Position numbers and translations under genes: made by a program. A stretch of 45,405 nucleotides of DNA from Legionellales bacterium (lineage in GTDB: Bacteria > Pseudomonadota > Gammaproteobacteria > Eutrophobiales > Eutrophobiaceae). The notes below the pieces were generated by a model. That model did no database searches. It worked only from the letters and a program-made list of their open reading frames with translations, and was not told the origin of the DNA. The stretch lies in contig NZJM01000031.1 of assembly GCA_002692205.1 (NCBI GenBank), positions 1-45,405 of the forward strand. Reading direction: 5' to 3'. This document shows positions 41,811 through 45,405 of the stretch, in pieces (the first letter of the stretch is position 1; every line of letters begins with the position of its first letter).

Positions 41811-43295
41811 TTACCCAATATTCAGACCTAATTGGCGCAAAGCGCCAATTCCATGAACTGCAGTCTTATAAGCAAGGATTTTTGAGTGCAAAGGGAACTT
41901 CTTCAATCCATCTAGGTGCTGGAGTAATACCTCGTGATTACCAACACGACTTAAATATTGAGCCTGTAGATCACTAATGTTCAGTGTCATAGATGGTTCG
42001 TCAGTGCCGTGGACTCCGAGTTCCCGATAGAAGGCATCGCGATCGTTTTCGAACTTCTCTCGATCAAGCCATCCCTCCGCCAGCGCGTTGTTGTAAAGGC
42101 CAGTTCCAGGATAAGGATTAGGTAGGTTAAACTTTGAAAAATCTGGGTGCAAATACTTCGCGAGCTCTATGGTTGCATAAGCACCTTCAATCGTATCTCC
42201 CGGTAAGGCCAGGATATAGTAGGCTCTAGTTTCAACACCGATTTTCTTGGCTATTTGAATATTTTCTTTAATTAGTTTCCAGTTCTTAAATCTACGATTG
42301 GCTTGTTTCAGCACCTCTTCATTTGCCGATTCGACACCAAAGGCGAGAATTCGCAGGCCGGCCTTATACATAAGCTCGATCATAGAAGGGTCAAGATGTG
42401 CCATATGAGTCTCACACTCCCACTCGATATCTAAATTGGCGTCAGCAAGAAGCTCACATAATTTAATCACTCTTTTTTTATCAAGGGTGAAAATTGGATC
42501 GTGGATTATGATTCGACGCGCACCAAACTCCTCTCTCAAATATTTGATTTCCTCAAATGCACGCTCGGATGTTTTCGCTCTGAATTTATGTCCTTGAGAA
42601 AGGTAGTAGGGACAGTAATTGCAAGCCATGGGACAACCACGGCTTGTCTGAACGATAAAACGATCGATCTTCGAGTGATCGACGCACTCGTAGGCCGGCA
42701 TTGGTAGTGTTTGCATATCGGTCAAAGCACGTGGCAAATTTCCACTATGATAACTATCATTCTTAAGATAGTAGAAACCTGGAATTTTGTCTGGGTTTTT
42801 GTGTTCAATCACATCAAGGATGACGGCTTCTATCTCACTTGTGATCACGCCATCAAATAACTTTTTTTGCTTAACAAAATCAACAAACTCAGAAGCAGAA
42901 AACAGCGGACCGAATATGTAAAGTGGAATGCCTGGGTAAAGCGTATGCAACATATCGACCTGCTCTATATCATGAAGCAAAGTAGGCAAACTAGTGCGAA
43001 CGAAGATAGCACATGGTGACTCACAGCGACTCTTAAGCGCGCTTTTGTAGGCCTCTGGATCCACCGAATCTCGATACTGGTCATCATCTATTATGACCGG
43101 ATATCCGGCTTCTTTGACAATGGCGGCAGCGTATTGAAGTTCAGCAATAGGGTAAATTCGTCTTGGCTTTGCGTGATGCAATACTGGTCGCACCGATTTG
43201 AAACCTACGCCACTACCCATTTCCTTATGGTATTGGTAACCTCGATCGAAATCTGCCAAGCTGAGAAGCAACACGGTTTTTTTTCTATCATTCAT
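41811..43295 (-). CDS. B12-binding-domain radical SAM protein
   Basis: Start taken at the ATG at 43295 (MNDRKKTVLLLSLADFDRG); the track's TTG at 43325 has no support. About 494 residues. The N-terminal about 170 residues form a cobalamin-binding-like Rossmann domain (IAELQYAAAIVKEAGYPVIIDDDQY; PLYIFGPLFSA). The radical SAM core has the Cys motif TSRGCPMACNYCPYY (CxxxCxxC), then RRIIIHDPIFTLDKKR, LRILAFGVESANEEVLKQANR and ALPGDTIEGAY. It thus belongs to class B, which includes methyltransferases and ring-forming enzymes. Substrate unknown. It forms a pair with the SDR gene and is GC-richer than neighbouring core genes, a possible sign of transfer. Confidence 0.85.
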   Translation of the reverse strand: MNDRKKTVLLLSLADFDRGYQYHKEMGSGVGFKSVRPVLHHAKPRRIYPIAELQYAAAIVKEAGYPVIIDDDQYRDSVDPEAYKSALKSRCESPCAIFVRTSLPTLLHDIEQVDMLHTLYPGIPLYIFGPLFSASEFVDFVKQKKLFDGVITSEIEAVILDVIEHKNPDKIPGFYYLKNDSYHSGNLPRALTDMQTLPMPAYECVDHSKIDRFIVQTSRGCPMACNYCPYYLSQGHKFRAKTSERAFEEIKYLREEFGARRIIIHDPIFTLDKKRVIKLCELLADANLDIEWECETHMAHLDPSMIELMYKAGLRILAFGVESANEEVLKQANRRFKNWKLIKENIQIAKKIGVETRAYYILALPGDTIEGAYATIELAKYLHPDFSKFNLPNPYPGTGLYNNALAEGWLDREKFENDRDAFYRELGVHGTDEPSMTLNISDLQAQYLSRVGNHEVLLQHLDGLKKFPLHSKILAYKTAVHGIGALRQLGLNIG

Positions 43296-43495
43296 ATTAT
43301 CTTTTTTCAGCTCAGAGTTTGGCAACTAAGCAATATTAAAACTCCATTTTTCTGGTTTGTAGGTTTTGCCTTTCTTCCCCACAGGCCGTAATACATCACA
43401 AGAAAAAGCACTCAATAAAAGCGTATAACAAAGAACAATAGAATACAATAAGGACTTATAGCCGTGGGTATTTATGTATAAATGATTGATTGATT

Positions 43496-43569
43496 TGGCT
43501 GGGGGTAGAGGATTCGAACCTCTACTGACGGAGTCAGAGTCCGTAGTGCTACCGTTACACAAACCCCCA
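43496..43569 (-). tRNA. tRNA-Gln(CUG), CCA encoded
   Basis: Acceptor TGGGGGT pairs with ACCCCCA, discriminator G, encoded CCA. The anticodon stem ACGGA/TCCGT encloses CTCTGAC, giving anticodon CTG for CAG codons. The T-arm GAGG-TTCGAAT-CCTC is standard. It lies 17 bases downstream of rpsI on the same strand, so it may be processed from the ribosomal-protein transcript. Confidence 0.94.
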
Positions 43570-43586
43570 AAGGGGTATTATACGTA

Positions 43587-43979
43587 TTAGCGTTTCGAGT
43601 ACTGTGGTCTCTTACGTGATTTGTGTAGACCGATTTTTTTACGCTCAACTTCCCTTGCATCACGTGTAACAAATCCTGCCTGACGTAGTGGTTTACGTAA
43701 TGATTCATCGTAGACCATGAGTGCACGAGTGATACCATGACGTATTGCACCAGCTTGGCCGGAGATACCCCCACCAGTAACAGTGATATTGAAATCAAAA
43801 TCTTCACCCATCTTGAGTGTCTCTAATGGTTGGCGAACAATCATGCGTCCTGTTTCACGACCAAAGTATTGATCGATGGTACGATTATTGATTGTGATCT
43901 GACCGCTACCGCGTTTTAAAAAAACCCGCGCCGAAGAGCTTTTGCGTCTTCCCGTACCATAATAAATCTGATCTGCCAT
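43587..43979 (-). CDS. rpsI: 30S ribosomal protein S9
   Basis: A 130-residue protein with [28 protein letters not shown] at the N-terminus, [19 protein letters not shown] in the middle and the invariant C-terminal [11 protein letters not shown], whose Lys-Arg reaches the P-site tRNA. Directly follows rplM with three bases between. Confidence 0.98.
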   Translation of the reverse strand: MADQIYYGTGRRKSSSARVFLKRGSGQITINNRTIDQYFGRETGRMIVRQPLETLKMGEDFDFNITVTGGGISGQAGAIRHGITRALMVYDESLRKPLRQAGFVTRDAREVERKKIGLHKSRKRPQYSKR

Positions 43980-43982
43980 TAC

Positions 43983-44411
43983 TTAAATCTCCAATACTTG
44001 CGGTTGTTGTGCCGAATGGTGATGTTGTTCATCAGCGTAAACTTTAAGCTTGCGGTACATTTCTCTTCCCAGAGGACCCTTTGGGAGCATACCTTTCACA
44101 GCCTTTTCTATGACTGCTTCCGGCTTTTTTTCCAACAATTTTTCAAAATTAATGGATTCTATTCCACCTGGATAACCAGTGTGATGATGATATATCTTAT
44201 CGCTTCGTTTATTACCGCTCACTCGGACATCTTTAGCATTAATGACTACAATATAGTCACCAGTATCCATGTGTGGGGTATACTCTGGTTTATGTTTACC
44301 GCGAAGACGTCTTGCAATTTCAGTCGCCAATCGACCTAGAGTTTTACCGGCAGCATTAACGACATACCAGTCACGTTTAATATCATCAGGTTTTGCAGTA
44401 TAGGTTTTCAT
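43983..44411 (-). CDS. rplM: 50S ribosomal protein L13
   Basis: A 142-residue protein with [45 protein letters not shown] and [19 protein letters not shown], the L13 signature. First gene of the rplM-rpsI operon. In E. coli this operon is controlled by L13 binding its leader; a terminator-like hairpin is visible just upstream here. Confidence 0.98.
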   Translation of the reverse strand: MKTYTAKPDDIKRDWYVVNAAGKTLGRLATEIARRLRGKHKPEYTPHMDTGDYIVVINAKDVRVSGNKRSDKIYHHHTGYPGGIESINFEKLLEKKPEAVIEKAVKGMLPKGPLGREMYRKLKVYADEQHHHSAQQPQVLEI

Positions 44412-44427
44412 TTTTTACATCTTGGCC

Positions 44428-44460
44428 AAAAAAGAGGTGGAATAGTACGGATTGACCTCT
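44428..44460 (-). promoter_or_regulatory. attenuator-like hairpin in the rplM leader
   Basis: On the minus strand AGAGGT pairs with ACCTCT (with three further AAT/ATT pairs inside) and is followed at once by six T, ending 17 bases before the rplM ATG. The gene upstream is divergent, so there is no other transcript to terminate. It is best read as part of an attenuation or L13 feedback leader. Confidence 0.5.
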
Positions 44461-44521
44461 GGACTGTCAATGATATAAGTAGTTAAATTGACGTTTTTAA
44501 ACAGTGATTTTGAGTAATTTT

Positions 44522-45169
44522 ATGAGTATAAGACAGTTCAGCACGCTAGATGAAGTAATAATGCGACTTGATAGTACGCTCCTCGGGCTTAAGAAAAGAA
44601 CATCGACCCGAAAAAAGAGAGAATTTCCAGCAAAATCATGTGCTAACTCTAATCTTAGTTTGCATGAGAAGAGACATGTCTCTGGATTAATGCGTGTGAA
44701 TCATGCTGGCGAAATTGCTGCTCAAGCGCTATACAAAGCTCAGTCGCTTACTGTTAGAGACGATAAACTTCAAGAAATAATGAAGGAATCAGCAGAAGAA
44801 GAGTTCGACCATCTTTATTGGTGTGAAAAGCGTTTAGATGAGTTGGGCGAGGATATAAGTCGATTAACACCATTTTGGTATTTAGGTTCATTTTGCATTG
44901 GTTTTTTTGCCGGCTCATTTGGAGATAAATGGAATCTAGGTTTTATAGCAGAGACTGAACACCAAGTAGTGAAACATCTTGAGTCGCACATAGAGAAATT
45001 ACCATCAAGCGACAATCGAAGCAGGGCGATACTTGAACGGATGCGAGATGATGAATTACATCATGCCGAACAAGCTGAGATATGCGGTGCCAACGAATTA
45101 CCAACAGGTGTTAAATACTTAATGAGATTCGCATCAAAAATAATGACCAAAACTTCCTATTATATTTAA
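44522..45169 (+). CDS. coq7: 3-demethoxyubiquinol 3-hydroxylase, Coq7 type
   Basis: A di-iron hydroxylase for the last ring hydroxylation of ubiquinone, replacing flavin-dependent UbiF. I use the ATG at 44522 (215 residues), six codons after the track's GTG. The two EXXH repeats are visible: MRVNHAGEIAAQALY (first Glu), EEEFDHLYWCEKRLDEL (ExxH), AETEHQVVKHLESH and MRDDELHHAEQA (ExxxHH-type). GSFCIGFFAGSFGDKWNLGF is the membrane-contacting segment. It is divergent from rplM. Confidence 0.94.
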   Translation: MSIRQFSTLDEVIMRLDSTLLGLKKRTSTRKKREFPAKSCANSNLSLHEKRHVSGLMRVNHAGEIAAQALYKAQSLTVRDDKLQEIMKESAEEEFDHLYWCEKRLDELGEDISRLTPFWYLGSFCIGFFAGSFGDKWNLGFIAETEHQVVKHLESHIEKLPSSDNRSRAILERMRDDELHHAEQAEICGANELPTGVKYLMRFASKIMTKTSYYI

Positions 45170-45251
45170 TTCAAAATTTCCTTCTTGAAAAATAAATTCT
45201 AGCCCCAATTTACCTGAGTAGCTAAACATAAATATAGTGATGGAGGTTAAA

Positions 45252-45405
45252 ATGTTATTAGTAAACCGTGACCCATGGGATCTTTTTGATAAGGCTCATC
45301 ATAGTTTAAATAATTTGGCGCAGTCAGGTAGTTATAAAAATAACTGGTATCCTGCAGTTGATATAAAAGAGGAAAAAGAAAAATTCCTAATTACTGCTGA
45401 TGTTC
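45252..45405 (+). CDS. Hsp20/alpha-crystallin small heat-shock protein, 3' end beyond window
   Basis: After TGGAGG and a seven-base spacer an ORF begins MLLVNRDPWDLFDKAHHSLNNL and reaches WYPAVDIKEEKEKFLITADV at the window edge. This is the N-terminal arm and first strand of the alpha-crystallin domain of bacterial Hsp20 (P-x-V-D-I-x-E). It was missed by the ORF track because it runs off the end. A holdase chaperone of the IbpA/Hsp20 class is expected. Confidence 0.9.
   Translation, partial: MLLVNRDPWDLFDKAHHSLNNLAQSGSYKNNWYPAVDIKEEKEKFLITADV

Noticed and set aside
43326-43562. 78-residue minus-strand ORF (MCNGSTTDSDSVSRG...) ending beside the radical SAM gene
   Set aside because: Its N-terminus is the translated tRNA-Gln gene, a classic spurious ORF. 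The C-terminal half does look like a short hydrophobic segment with a Cys (LLLSAFSC) and could start at a TTG, but there is no ribosome-binding site and the lipobox is poor.
43472-43807. 111-residue ORF overlapping rpsI
   Set aside because: Out-of-frame shadow of rpsI and the tRNA; rpsI is certain.

Overview
The window is a low-GC (by eye about one third G+C) bacterial chromosome segment. Gene content is that of a gammaproteobacterium: a yicC-gmk-rpoZ-spoT-ridA-recG-ubiC-ubiA array, divergent rph-rdgB-hemW, birA-coaX, rplM-rpsI, a Coq7-type ubiquinone hydroxylase and a DUF2288 gene. The genus cannot be named from sequence alone. There is no phage, transposase, CRISPR array or rRNA operon. No coding gap exceeds about 300 bases.

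Layout. 1-3350: a broken, alphaproteobacterial-looking folD fragment at the window edge joined out of frame to a small secreted ORF behind a Fur-like box; then an FmdB-like small protein, a secreted SoxH-like metallo-hydrolase, a DUF465 protein with a clear terminator, and a TauE/SafE exporter. 3429-8070: sulfur and signalling, with APS reductase (cysH), an FHA protein, a 3-mercaptopyruvate sulfurtransferase and a large VWA-TM-FHA protein. Three helically phased CRP-like palindromes lie between the divergent FHA and sulfurtransferase genes. 8146-12690: birA, coaX, tRNA-Thr(UGU), then a TPR/coiled-coil/NTF2-like protein overlapping an L,D-transpeptidase with a similar C-terminal domain. 12697-21669 (minus): a long housekeeping array from yicC down to a MpaA-like M14 peptidase. 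21783-30042: rph-rdgB-hemW and miscellaneous enzymes (YjbQ, HD protein, GDSL esterase lipoprotein, MAPEG, NYN protein, dimeric-type dUTPase, EamA transporter, DUF2288, alpha/beta hydrolase). 30039-33617: a CarH/LitR-like MerR regulator preceded by 11-bp direct repeats, a nitroreductase, a lipocalin, a small lipoprotein and a secreted ankyrin protein. 33638-40933: periplasm and outer membrane functions, with a di-haem cytochrome c, a PQQ alcohol dehydrogenase with the Asp pair of lanthanide enzymes, a secreted helical-repeat protein, a second paralogous alpha/beta hydrolase, a YfcG-like GST and an autotransporter. 41028-43325: a visibly GC-richer radical SAM plus SDR pair. 43496-45405: tRNA-Gln(CUG), rpsI, rplM behind an attenuator-like hairpin, coq7, and the start of an Hsp20 gene.

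How genes fit together. The PQQ dehydrogenase needs a cytochrome c acceptor, plausibly the neighbouring di-haem protein; the SoxH-like hydrolase belongs to a family often linked to quinoproteins. UbiC, UbiA and Coq7 are three steps of ubiquinone synthesis. The L,D-transpeptidase, its TPR partner and the M14 peptidase all point to peptidoglycan remodelling. The least explained and most interesting parts are the FHA/sulfurtransferase/VWA-FHA locus with its triple palindromes, the MerR-hydrolase operon with its repeated operator-like sites, and the GC-rich radical SAM/SDR pair. All functional calls are from reading motifs; no database search was run.
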